The notes under the pieces were generated by a model. It had not been told where the DNA came from. It worked only from the letters and a program-made list of their open reading frames with translations, and searched no databases. Position numbers and translations under genes: made by a program. From Crossiella sp. SN42 (lineage in GTDB: Bacteria > Actinomycetota > Actinomycetes > Mycobacteriales > Pseudonocardiaceae), in NCBI RefSeq assembly GCF_023897065.1, contig NZ_JAMHIV010000044.1:25343-89342 (forward strand): a stretch of DNA of 64,000 nucleotides, given 5' to 3'. Positions 50,090 through 58,449 of the stretch are shown here, piece after piece; the first letter of the stretch is position 1, and the number at the start of each line of letters is the position of its first letter.

Positions 50090-53000
50090 TCAGCCGATCT
50101 CGTAGGCCTTGAGCACGGTCTGCTCCACCTTGCTGGACCCGTCGGAAGCCTTGGCCCGCAAGGACACGAAGCCCTTGGCCGGGTTGCGCACCGTCGCCGT
50201 CCAGCCCGCCTCGGTCTTGTCCACCTTGGCCTGCTGCCAGGTGGCGCCGTCATCCACCGAGTAGTCCACGGTCAGGCTGTCCGGCTGGGCCGGGCCGTCC
50301 TGGCGCGGCACGGTCACCGGGATGGCGAACTCCCGGTCGCCGGGGGCCACGTTGCGCAGGCTCACCGGCGGCGCGAACCGCACGGTGTACAGCGGCAGCG
50401 GCCCGGTCTCCACCCTGGGCGGGGCGAAGGTCCACACCGAGCTGACCTTGGTGGAGGTGGTCCACCACGGCGCGTCCCTGCTGACGTCGGACTCCAGCCG
50501 GTACTCGCGTGCCCCTGGGCGGACGAACACGCCGCGGCCGGGCAGGTTGTGCCGCGCCACCTCCTGGCCATCGGCGAACAGCGTCGTGCTGCCCTTGTCG
50601 ATCTCCCAGCTCGGGTCGGCCACCCTGGGGTGCCCCGCCGCGTCGGACCACCAGGGCACGGTCACGTCGATCAGGTCGCCCTTGATCCAGGCCCACGGGT
50701 GGTTCTCGCCGAGGGCGCTGCTGGTGGTGCCGTGGAACGCGGGCCCGTTGACCGCCTTGTTCCACTCGTGCCGGTAGGACTTGCCCGCCTCCAGCTTCAC
50801 CTTGGCGGTCAGGTCGCCGGAGGCGCCCCACCAGCCGCCGACGCTGAGGTCCCAGTTGCCGGGGGTGAAGTACTCGACCCGTTCGGCCGAGGCCACGCCC
50901 TCGGTGAAGCTCTGGGTGCTGATCCAGCCGCTGGGCGTCTGGTAGTAACCGCCGACGATGGGCGGCTCGTTCTGGCTGTAGCCGTAGTAGACCGAGTTCA
51001 CCGTGGCCAGTTCGGCGGGCTTGGCCTGGTACTCCAGCTTGGCCGGGACCTTGCCCGCGGCGGGGTAGGCCAGCTCGTAGCGGAACTTGCTGCCCTTGCG
51101 CGCGATCAGCGACACCTGGCCGCCGGTCTTGGCGAACTCGGCCAGCTTCGGCCCGTACTGGCCAAAGGCCCGCACCGAGGGCAGCACCGCCGGGTTCTCC
51201 TCCTCGGCCAGCTTGGCGGCCGCGCGGAAGGGCTGCTCGTCGCTGACGTAGAGCCCGGCGACCAGGCCACCGGCCGCCTTGATGTTGCGGATCCGTTGGT
51301 ACACCTCGTCATAGGTGGTCTGGCCGGGCAGGCCGATCACCACCAGCTTGCCCTTGGCGTCGACCTTGGCCAGCTCCTCCACCGTGCCGCTGCCCGCGTA
51401 GACCGAGGGCAGCTTGGTGTTCACCGGGTCCTCGGCGGAGCCGCGCAGCCAGCCGACGGCCATCTCCTGGCGTTGCGCGCCTTCGGTGAACAGCTCCAGG
51501 TCCGGCTCCTCCAGCCGGATGTTGTTGGCGAAGCTGAACGACGGGGAGCTGACCCCGGCGGTGGAGTAGGCGGAGAAGTGGGAGAACCGGGGGTTGAGGA
51601 ACCAGCCGAAGCTGTGCGTCTGCCCGGTGTCCTTGATCTGCTGCCGCATCTGCGCCAGCCAGTAGCCACTGCGCGCGGCGGCCTGGTCGGCACTGATCTT
51701 GACCTGCTTGGCCTGCCGGGCGTCGAAGTTCACCGTGGCCGACTTGCTGATCTTCACCACGGGGTTGGCCACCATCGCGATGGTCGGCTCGCCGTCCGGC
51801 CGGGGCGTGGTGATCGAGCCGATCGCGGTGTAGGTGCCGGGCGGCACCCGGACGCTGCCGCCGGGCGGCATCCGGTAGGCCTCACCGTCCTGGTGGCGGG
51901 TCAGGATGACCTGGCCGTTGTCCGCGGTGCCGGGCTTGCCGTCCTGCAACAGGACTTTGGCGGTGACGTCGTAGTGCTCGCCCTCCTCGTGCGCGCCGAC
52001 CAGCGAGCGCACCGTGGTGGTGCCGTCGGTGGCGGTGAGCACGCCGCCGTAGCTGCCCTGCTTGGCCGCGCGCGGGGTCAGCGTGAGCGTCACCGAGGCA
52101 TGGCCGCCGGCGGGCACGGTCACCGAGCTCGCGGACAGCTTGGCCAGGTTCGCCGGGGCCGGCGCGCCCGAGGTGTCGGCCAGGTCCAGCTTCAGGTTCA
52201 GGGTGATCGGCGCGGTGCCCGGGTTGGTGTAGGTCACCGTGCGGGTCTCCGCCTTGGTGCTGGGCCACTTCAGGAACGCGTTGACCACGCTCGGCCCGGC
52301 CAGCACCTTCGCGCCGACCGCCTTGCCCAGGTCCATCCGGCCGCCGCCGACGGCGAACACGCCGCTGCCCGCGACCGGGACCGCGGTGGACACCAGCGCC
52401 GACTTGAGCTGCTCGGCGGTCCAGTCCGGGTGCTGCTGGGCCAGGATCGCCACCCCGCCGGCCACGTGCGGCGTGGCCATCGAGGTGCCGGATGCCTTGG
52501 TGTAGCGGTCATTCACCGGCTCACCCATCGCGGTGCCGGTGGCGCGGGCGGCCACGATGTCGCTGCCCGGCGCGGAGATCTCCGGCTTCACCGCGCCGTC
52601 GCCGACCCGCGGTCCCTGGCTGGAGAACTCCGAGCGGCCACCGGACTTGGTCACGCTGCCCACGGTCAGCGCCAGGTCGGCGCTGGCCGGGCTGGACACC
52701 GAACCGGGCGAGCCGTAGTTGCCCGCGGCGATCACGAACAGCGCGTTGTGCTTGCGGGTCAACGTGTTCACCGCCAGCGCCATCGGGTCGCTGCCGTCGG
52801 TCGGGCCGCCGCCCAGGCTCATGCTGATGACCTTGGCCTTGACCTCGCCCGCGGCCCACTCCATGCCCGCGATGATGTCGTCGAACTGGCCGCTGCCGTT
52901 GTCGTTGAGCACCTTGCCGACCGCGAGGTCGGCCTCCGGGGCGACCCCCTTGAACTTGCCGCCTTCGGCCGCGCCAGAGCCCACGGCGGTCGCGGCCACG

Positions 53001-53794
53001 TGCGTGCCGTGCCCGTCGCCGTCCTTGACGTTGCCCTTGCCGCTGAAGTCCTTGCTGTGCTTGACCTTCCCGGCCACATCCGGGTGCGTGTCGTCGATCC
53101 CGGTGTCCAGCACCGCGACCGTGACGCCCTTGCCGGTGAACCCGGCCTGCCAGGCGGCCGGCGCGCCGACCTGCGGCACGCTCGTGTCCAGTGAGGACTT
53201 CACCTTGCCGTTGAGCCAGATCTTGCTGGCCCCACCGGCGAGCGCGGCCGGGCCCTGCTGGGTCAGCTCACGCCAGAAATCGGTCGCCGCCGCCTTCTTC
53301 CCGTCCACCGCGGCCAGGTTCAGGCTGGGCAGCTCACGTTGCGCGGTGACGCCCGGCAGCGCCGCGGCACGGCGGGTGGCCGCGGCCTCCGGGTACTGCA
53401 CCAGCAGCGGCAGCACCGGGCTGCGCGCGTCGTCGTAGCCCTGCCGGATCAGGCCGGTGACGTTGAACAGCTCGCGGTCCAGCAGCCCCTCGGCCAGCAG
53501 CCGCTCGGCCCGCTCCGGCACCAGGTACCAGTCGGTCTTGCCATCGCGGGTGACCGGGAACTGCCGGAAGCCGAACGACGTTGAGCGATGTGCCGGGTCG
53601 ACGTTGAGCTGCCAGCCGCCGTCGGCGCGCTGTGCCGCGCGCACCTTGTCGCCGGTGATCAGGGTGACCTGGTGCTGCGTGCCCGCACCGGGTGCGGGAG
53701 CGGGTGCCGCGGCGGCCGATGGCGAGACCGCCAGGGTGGCGCTCGCGGTGGCCAGCGCCACCAGCCCGGCCAACGTCCGTGATCTTCGGTTCAT
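50090..53794 (-). CDS. Large secreted subtilase (S8) with long C-terminal region
   Basis: 1234 residues. Signal peptide (MNRRSRTLAGLVALATASATLAVSPSAAAAP), prodomain (to about 200) and catalytic domain with Asp in VAVLDTGIDDTHPDV (~230), His in DGHGTHVAATAV (~263) and Ser in GTSMATPHVAGG (~437). The ~750-residue remainder contains beta-sandwich modules and a PA-like segment (KGKLVVIGLPGQTTYDEVYQRIRNIKAAGGLVAGLYVSDEQ). The architecture matches large actinomycete exported subtilases acting as general or processing proteases. ATG 53794 is the start. Monocistronic. Confidence 0.92.
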   Translation of the reverse strand: MNRRSRTLAGLVALATASATLAVSPSAAAAPAPAPGAGTQHQVTLITGDKVRAAQRADGGWQLNVDPAHRSTSFGFRQFPVTRDGKTDWYLVPERAERLLAEGLLDRELFNVTGLIRQGYDDARSPVLPLLVQYPEAAATRRAAALPGVTAQRELPSLNLAAVDGKKAAATDFWRELTQQGPAALAGGASKIWLNGKVKSSLDTSVPQVGAPAAWQAGFTGKGVTVAVLDTGIDDTHPDVAGKVKHSKDFSGKGNVKDGDGHGTHVAATAVGSGAAEGGKFKGVAPEADLAVGKVLNDNGSGQFDDIIAGMEWAAGEVKAKVISMSLGGGPTDGSDPMALAVNTLTRKHNALFVIAAGNYGSPGSVSSPASADLALTVGSVTKSGGRSEFSSQGPRVGDGAVKPEISAPGSDIVAARATGTAMGEPVNDRYTKASGTSMATPHVAGGVAILAQQHPDWTAEQLKSALVSTAVPVAGSGVFAVGGGRMDLGKAVGAKVLAGPSVVNAFLKWPSTKAETRTVTYTNPGTAPITLNLKLDLADTSGAPAPANLAKLSASSVTVPAGGHASVTLTLTPRAAKQGSYGGVLTATDGTTTVRSLVGAHEEGEHYDVTAKVLLQDGKPGTADNGQVILTRHQDGEAYRMPPGGSVRVPPGTYTAIGSITTPRPDGEPTIAMVANPVVKISKSATVNFDARQAKQVKISADQAAARSGYWLAQMRQQIKDTGQTHSFGWFLNPRFSHFSAYSTAGVSSPSFSFANNIRLEEPDLELFTEGAQRQEMAVGWLRGSAEDPVNTKLPSVYAGSGTVEELAKVDAKGKLVVIGLPGQTTYDEVYQRIRNIKAAGGLVAGLYVSDEQPFRAAAKLAEEENPAVLPSVRAFGQYGPKLAEFAKTGGQVSLIARKGSKFRYELAYPAAGKVPAKLEYQAKPAELATVNSVYYGYSQNEPPIVGGYYQTPSGWISTQSFTEGVASAERVEYFTPGNWDLSVGGWWGASGDLTAKVKLEAGKSYRHEWNKAVNGPAFHGTTSSALGENHPWAWIKGDLIDVTVPWWSDAAGHPRVADPSWEIDKGSTTLFADGQEVARHNLPGRGVFVRPGAREYRLESDVSRDAPWWTTSTKVSSVWTFAPPRVETGPLPLYTVRFAPPVSLRNVAPGDREFAIPVTVPRQDGPAQPDSLTVDYSVDDGATWQQAKVDKTEAGWTATVRNPAKGFVSLRAKASDGSSKVEQTVLKAYEIG

Positions 53795-53909
53795 CTCGTT
53801 GGACCCCTCGGTAGGAACGGGGGCGGAAAGGGAAGCCCCTTTTCCTTATTGGCCGAAACCTGGTGAGAGTTCCACTTTTTCGTGCGATCGACCGACAACG
53901 ATCGGCGGG

Positions 53910-54713
53910 TCAGACCTCATCCCACGGAGCGAGCTCGTAGGCCCGGCGGAGCAGGTCCATCAGCTCGGGGTCCACCGCGAACTCGACCTCGTCGATGCTG
54001 CTCAGGGCGCGGGCGCCGGTGGGCGCGTTGGTGAAGAAGGCGGCCCGGAAACCGGTCAGCTGAGCCGGTTCGACCGGCCGGTCCAGCTCGGGCACGCCCA
54101 GCTCGGCCAGACCGCGGCGCAGCAGCTGGTAGGCGATGCCGGGCAGCACGGCCGCCTCCGGCCACACCACGTGCTCGCCGTCGAAGAGGCCGAGGTTCCA
54201 GATCGAGCCCTCGCTGAGCCTGCCGCGCTCGTCCAGGAACACCACGTCCTGGTAGCCGTCCAGCCGGGCCAGCCGCTGCTGCTGGAACAGGCCGAAGGTG
54301 CCCACGTGCTTGAACTCCGGCGCGTCCCTGGTGTACCGCGCGGTGCGGGTGCGCAGGGGAGTGGTCGCGGGCTCCGGCGCGGGGCGGATGAGTACCAGCA
54401 CCCTCGGCTCGATCGGCGCGCCGAGCCCGTCCCAGCTGAGCGCGGCCGGGAAGACGTTGATCCGGGCGCTGACCGGGCCGGGCAGGCCGGCGAGTGCCTG
54501 CCGCAGCAGGGCGCGGACCCGGTCCAGGTCCAGGGTGGTGCCGAACAACGCGCTGGTCGCGTGGCCGAGCCGGGCCAGGTGCAGGTCAAGGCCGCGGACC
54601 CGGCCGTCCACCGCGGTCATGCCGGTGAAGTGGCCGTAGTTGACCGTGGTCGTGGTCAGCAGCTGCTCGACCGTGGCCGGTTGTCCGTCGATCTCGGCAC
54701 GCAACACGCTCAT
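53910..54713 (-). CDS. Aminotransferase class IV family protein
   Basis: 267 residues. PLP fold-type IV: the Lys in EFKHVGTFG, then VVFLDERGRLSEGSIWNLGLFDGEHVVWPEAAVLPGIAYQLL with the conserved Glu that pairs with the PLP nitrogen. Relatives are branched-chain aminotransferases and aminodeoxychorismate lyases; the short active-site loops do not decide. The sequence TVNYGHFTGMTAVDGRVRGLDLHLARL is the N-terminal substrate face. ATG 54713, leaderless. It directly follows sigD on the same strand. Confidence 0.85.
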   Translation of the reverse strand: MSVLRAEIDGQPATVEQLLTTTTVNYGHFTGMTAVDGRVRGLDLHLARLGHATSALFGTTLDLDRVRALLRQALAGLPGPVSARINVFPAALSWDGLGAPIEPRVLVLIRPAPEPATTPLRTRTARYTRDAPEFKHVGTFGLFQQQRLARLDGYQDVVFLDERGRLSEGSIWNLGLFDGEHVVWPEAAVLPGIAYQLLRRGLAELGVPELDRPVEPAQLTGFRAAFFTNAPTGARALSSIDEVEFAVDPELMDLLRRAYELAPWDEV

Positions 54714-54726
54714 GCCGCCGACCCTA
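54714..54726 (-). promoter_or_regulatory. Leaderless -10 box (aminotransferase gene)
   Basis: Minus strand TAGGGT (54726-54721), 7 nt, then ATG 54713. It lies just inside the 3' side of sigD's stop region, so the gene has its own promoter. Confidence 0.55.
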
Positions 54727-54729
54727 GGT

Positions 54730-55395
54730 CTAGGCGCGCTTCGACCTGGTCAGCAGGGTGCGCAACCGGCTGATCGCCCGGTGCTGGGCCACCCGCACCG
54801 CGCCAGGGGTGGACCCGACCGTGCTGGCGGTCTCCTCGGCGGACAGGCCCACCACCACGCGCAGCACCAGGATCTCCCGCTGCTTCGGCGGCAGCACGTC
54901 CAGCAGCTTGCCCATCTCGGTGGACAGCTCGCGGTAGAGCGCCTGCTGCTCCGGCCCGCCCTCGGTGATCACGGTGTCCGGCACCTCGGGCACCGGCTCG
55001 GAGATGTTGCGCGCGGCGTGCCGGTAGGCGTCGGCCACCTTGTGCCCGGCGATGCCGTAGACGAAGGCCAGGAACGGGCGGCCCTGCGAGCGGTAGGTGG
55101 GCAGCGCGGTCAGCACCGCGAGGCAGACCTCCTGGGCCACGTCGTCGGCGGAGGCGAAGGAACGCTCCTGGCGGCCGATCCGGGTGCGGCAGTAGCGGAC
55201 CACGATCGGCCGGATGTAACCGAGCAGCCAGGACACCGACTGCCGGTCCCCCGCGATGGCCGCGGACACCACCCCGTCGAGCTCGGCGTCCCTGGACTCC
55301 GCGCGGACCGGGGTGAAGACGGCGGTCGTGCGCCTGGCGATGTCCCGGCGTAGCACCCCACCGAGTCCCCCTAGGGAATGCGCCTGTGCGGACAC
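54730..55395 (-). CDS. sigD: RNA polymerase sigma factor SigD/ShbA type
   Basis: 221 residues. Region 2 RPIVVRYCRTRIGRQERSFASADDVAQEVCLAVLTALPTYRSQGRPFLAFVYGIAGHKVADAYRH and region 4 VLPPKQREILVLRVVVGLSAEETASTVGSTPGAVRVAQHRAISRLR match mycobacterial SigD closely. In Streptomyces the orthologue (ShbA) drives transcription of the principal sigma factor hrdB. GTG 55395 follows GAGAGGGG. No anti-sigma gene is adjacent. Confidence 0.9.
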   Translation of the reverse strand: MSAQAHSLGGLGGVLRRDIARRTTAVFTPVRAESRDAELDGVVSAAIAGDRQSVSWLLGYIRPIVVRYCRTRIGRQERSFASADDVAQEVCLAVLTALPTYRSQGRPFLAFVYGIAGHKVADAYRHAARNISEPVPEVPDTVITEGGPEQQALYRELSTEMGKLLDVLPPKQREILVLRVVVGLSAEETASTVGSTPGAVRVAQHRAISRLRTLLTRSKRA

Positions 55396-55636
55396 TGTGT
55401 CGTCCCCTCTCTAGTCGCCCCAGCCGACACGATTCCTGCGTTCGGACGAACTCTTGCTTCAACTTTCGACTTGTTCTGTGACGCAACGCACGGTGCGACG
55501 GGGACGGAGACGGAATGTGATGTCGCCGGGCCAAACCGTTACCTGAATGGCGGTCTGCGGTTGCCCGTTCGGTCGCCTGCCGCGAGTGATCCACTGAGCG
55601 GTTCCGCCGGGCAGAACCCCATGTCACGATCGAGGC

Positions 55637-56794
55637 ATGGAGCGTCAGCTGTACGGGGACGAGCACGAGGCGTTGCGGGCGACGGTGCGGGAGTTCCTGG
55701 CCAGGTCCGTGCTGCCGCACCACGCGCAGTGGGAGCGGGACGGCATCGTGGCGCGGGAGGTGTGGGAGGAGGCCGGGAAGCTCGGCCTGCTCGGCATCGA
55801 CATGCCGGAGCGCTTCGGCGGCGGGGGCGAGCCGGACTACCGCTTCTACGCCGTGCAGGATGAGGAGGTGGTGCGGGCCGGGGCCTCCGGGCTGGGCTTC
55901 GGGCTGCACAACGACATCGTCGGGCCGTACCTGCGCGAGCTGACCACCGAGGAGCAGAAGCAGCGCTGGCTGCCGGACTTCTGCGCGGGCAAGCTGATCA
56001 CCGCGATCGCCATGAGCGAGCCCGGCGCGGGCTCTGACCTGCAAGGCATCCGCACCTACGCGCGGCGGGACGGCTCGGACTGGGTGCTCTCCGGGTCCAA
56101 GATCTTCATCACCAACGGCATCCTGTCCGACCTGGTCATCGTGGTCGCGCGCACCGATCCGGAGGCCGAGGGCAGCAAGGGGCTGAGCCTGCTCGCGGTG
56201 GAGCGGGGCATGCCGGGGTTCGAGCGCGGGCGGAACCTGGACAAGATCGGGCAGAAGGCGCAGGACACCGCCGAGCTGTTCTTCGACGAGGTGCGGGTGC
56301 CCGCGGCGAACCTGATCGGCGAGCAGAACCGCGGCTTCTACCACCTGATGCGGTTCCTGCCGCAGGAACGGCTGTCCATGGCGGTCGGCTCGGCCGCGGC
56401 GGTGCGCGCGATGCTCGACCTCACCGAGGACTACGTGCGCGAGCGCAAGGCCTTCGGCCGCTCCATCGGCGCGTTCCAGAACACCCGGTTCGAGCTGGCC
56501 GAGATGGAGACGCAGTACTGGGTCACCCAGACCTTCGTGGACCGCTGCGTGCTGGACCTGGTCGCGGGCAGGCTCACCGCGGAGGACGCGGCCATGGCCA
56601 AGTGGTGGGCCACCGACATCGACCGCAGGGTGGCCGACCGCTGCCTGCAACTGCACGGCGGCTACGGCTACATGAGCGAGTACCCGATCTCCAAGTACTT
56701 CCTGGACGGCCGGGTGCAGGCGATCTACGGCGGCACCAACGAGATCATGAAGGAGATCATCGGCCGGTCACTCCGGCTGGATGGCCCGCGGTGA
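55637..56794 (+). CDS. Acyl-CoA dehydrogenase
   Basis: 385 residues, normal length. FAD/substrate motifs AIAMSEPGAGSDLQGIRTYA and NGILSDLVIVVARTD, ERLSMAVGSAAAVRAML, RKAFGRSIGAFQNTRFELAEM, and the C-terminal QLHGGYGYMSEYPISKYFLDGRVQAIYGGTNEIMKEIIGR with the catalytic Glu in GGTNEIM. It oxidises an acyl-CoA to the 2-enoyl-CoA. The next gene (MFS transporter) overlaps by 4 nt, suggesting a linked uptake or export of its substrate or product. Confidence 0.9.
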   Translation: MERQLYGDEHEALRATVREFLARSVLPHHAQWERDGIVAREVWEEAGKLGLLGIDMPERFGGGGEPDYRFYAVQDEEVVRAGASGLGFGLHNDIVGPYLRELTTEEQKQRWLPDFCAGKLITAIAMSEPGAGSDLQGIRTYARRDGSDWVLSGSKIFITNGILSDLVIVVARTDPEAEGSKGLSLLAVERGMPGFERGRNLDKIGQKAQDTAELFFDEVRVPAANLIGEQNRGFYHLMRFLPQERLSMAVGSAAAVRAMLDLTEDYVRERKAFGRSIGAFQNTRFELAEMETQYWVTQTFVDRCVLDLVAGRLTAEDAAMAKWWATDIDRRVADRCLQLHGGYGYMSEYPISKYFLDGRVQAIYGGTNEIMKEIIGRSLRLDGPR

Positions 56795-58035
56795 CCCCGG
56801 TCGCGGCCGCCCAGCGCCGGGTGCTCGGGATGCTGACCGCGACCCAGGTGCTCGGCGCGGGCGGGGTGGCCGCCGGAGTCGCGGTGAGCGCGCTGGCCGG
56901 GGCCGCGCTCTCCGGCAGCGCGGCGGTCGGCGGGATGGCCGCGACCGCCTCCACCATCGGCTCGGCGCTGCTCGCGGTGCCCGCGGCCACCCTGGCGCAG
57001 CGGCGCGGACGGCGGCCGGCGCTGGTGCTGGGCTACGGGACCGGCGTGCTCGGGTCGGTGCTGGCGGTGCTCGCGCTGGTGCTGGGCAGCTGGCCGCTGC
57101 TGCTGGGCGCGTTGGTGCTCTTCGGCGGCGGCGCGATGGCCGGACTCGCCGCCCGGTACGCCGCCACCGACCTCGCGCTGCCGGAACGCCGGGCGCGGGC
57201 GCTGTCGGTGGTGGTCTGGGCCAGCACCGCGGGCGTGCTGGTCGGACCGAACCTGGCCGGACCCGCTGGTCAGCTGGCCGGTGAGCTCGGGCTGCCCGCG
57301 GCGGCGGGGGCGTACCTGGTGGCGGCGCTGGTGTTCCTGGCCGCCGCGCTGTGCGCAGGCCTCGGCCTGCGCCCCGACCCACTGGTGCTGGCCAGGTCCT
57401 TCGCGCCGGCCGGGGTGAACTGCCCGGCGCACGGCGGCGTGCCGGTGGTGCCATCGGGGGCCTGGTCGGCCTGGCGGCACCTGCGCGGGCAGGCCGGGCT
57501 GGCACTGGCCGGGATCGTGCTCTGCCACGCGGCCATGGTCGGCCTGATGGCGATGACCCCGGTGCACCTGGACCACGGCGGCCATTCGCTGGCCGTGGTC
57601 GGCGTGGTGATCAGCCTGCACGCGGCCGCGATGTACGTGGCCAGCCCGGTCTTCGGCTGGCTGGCCGACCGGCACGGCCGGGTGCCGATCCTGGGACTCG
57701 GCGCGGCCCTGGTGGTCGCCGCGGCCGGCATCGCGGGCACCGCGGCCGGGCAGGACGCGCCGCAGCTCGCGCTGGCCCTGACCGTGCTGGGGTTCGGCTG
57801 GTCAGCGGGCGTGGTCGCGGGGTCGGCGCTGCTCACCGAGAGCGTGCCCACCGCCGAGCGGCCCGCCGTGCAGGGCCTGTCGGACCTGCTGATGAACGCC
57901 GGTGGCGCCTGCGGCGGGGTGCTGGCCGGGGTGCTGGTGACCGCGGGGTCCTACGGCGCGCTCGGGCTGGTGGTCGGCTTCGCCGCGCTGCCACTGCTGG
58001 TGGTCTGCGCGCTCACCGCGCTGCGACCGGTCTAG
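56791..58035 (+). CDS. MFS transporter
   Basis: 414 residues, about 12 helices in two halves. The motif-A-like loops are TLAQRRGRRPALVLGYG after helix 2 and GWLADRHGRVPILGLG after helix 8. GTG 56791 overlaps the dehydrogenase stop. The central loop contains a Cys/His-rich stretch (VNCPAHGGVP). Substrate unknown; drug or metabolite:H+ antiport is the family theme. Confidence 0.87.
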   Translation: MTPVAAAQRRVLGMLTATQVLGAGGVAAGVAVSALAGAALSGSAAVGGMAATASTIGSALLAVPAATLAQRRGRRPALVLGYGTGVLGSVLAVLALVLGSWPLLLGALVLFGGGAMAGLAARYAATDLALPERRARALSVVVWASTAGVLVGPNLAGPAGQLAGELGLPAAAGAYLVAALVFLAAALCAGLGLRPDPLVLARSFAPAGVNCPAHGGVPVVPSGAWSAWRHLRGQAGLALAGIVLCHAAMVGLMAMTPVHLDHGGHSLAVVGVVISLHAAAMYVASPVFGWLADRHGRVPILGLGAALVVAAAGIAGTAAGQDAPQLALALTVLGFGWSAGVVAGSALLTESVPTAERPAVQGLSDLLMNAGGACGGVLAGVLVTAGSYGALGLVVGFAALPLLVVCALTALRPV

Positions 58036-58166
58036 TCGTCGTCGCGGCCGCGCGAGTTCCGCAGGTACCGGAGGTAGAGCACGATCATGGCCACCAGCGC
58101 GCCGATGGTCGCGATGGTGGCGATCGGGGAGGACAGACCGGTGGGGTCGTCGCCGAAGTCGAACAC
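58032..58166 (-). CDS. Small single-pass membrane protein, 44 aa
   Basis: Reads MFDFGDDPTGLSSPIATIAT, a hydrophobic helix (IGALVAMIVLYLRYL) and a basic/acidic end RNSRGRDDD. GTG 58166 with TAGGCT exactly 6 nt upstream fits the leaderless pattern of the window. Its stop overlaps the stop region of the convergent MFS gene by 4 nt, and the whole interval to the DUF3046 promoter is used. Conserved-looking but unnamed. Confidence 0.65.
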   Translation of the reverse strand: MFDFGDDPTGLSSPIATIATIGALVAMIVLYLRYLRNSRGRDDD

Positions 58167-58178
58167 GCGCCGAGCCTA
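58167..58178 (-). promoter_or_regulatory. Leaderless -10 box (44-aa protein)
   Basis: Minus strand TAGGCT (58178-58173), 6 nt, then GTG 58166. Confidence 0.6.
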
Positions 58179-58205
58179 CCGGCCGGGGCCGTAGTCTGGT
58201 CCCTG

Positions 58206-58400
58206 ATGAGAAACACGGTGTTCCGCAGTCTGATGGCCGAGGAGTTCGGCGAGGTCCGCGCCGACATGCTGGCTCGTGACCACGTCTTCTCCGCACTCGG
58301 CGGCCGGACCCCGAACCAGGCGCTGGACGCGGGATTCCCGGCCAAGCAGGTGTGGCGCGCGGTGTGCGAGGACTTCGACGTGCCGCCAGAACGGCGCTGA
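58206..58400 (+). CDS. DUF3046 family protein
   Basis: 64 residues: MRNTVFRSLMAEEFGEVRADMLARDHVFSALGGRTPNQALDAGFPAKQVWRAVCEDFDVPPERR, closely following the mycobacterial Rv2738c family (DHV-x-x-L-G-G-R-T...A-x-x-x-G...VW-R-A-x-C-x-DFDVP). Function unknown; in mycobacteria it also lies beside recA/recX. TAGTCT lies 8 nt before the ATG. The terminator begins inside its stop region. Confidence 0.9.
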   Translation: MRNTVFRSLMAEEFGEVRADMLARDHVFSALGGRTPNQALDAGFPAKQVWRAVCEDFDVPPERR

Positions 58401-58431
58401 CCCGCCCGGAGCAGGGACCGGGCGGGTCAGC
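58396..58431. terminator. Strong bidirectional terminator
   Basis: Perfect 14-bp stem GCTGACCCGCCCGG/CCGGGCGGGTCAGC (58396-58409, 58418-58431), 8-nt loop, overlapping the DUF3046 stop and followed by ATTACC. It separates DUF3046 from the convergent subtilase. Confidence 0.85.
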
Positions 58432-58449
58432 ATTACCTCAACCGGGTGG

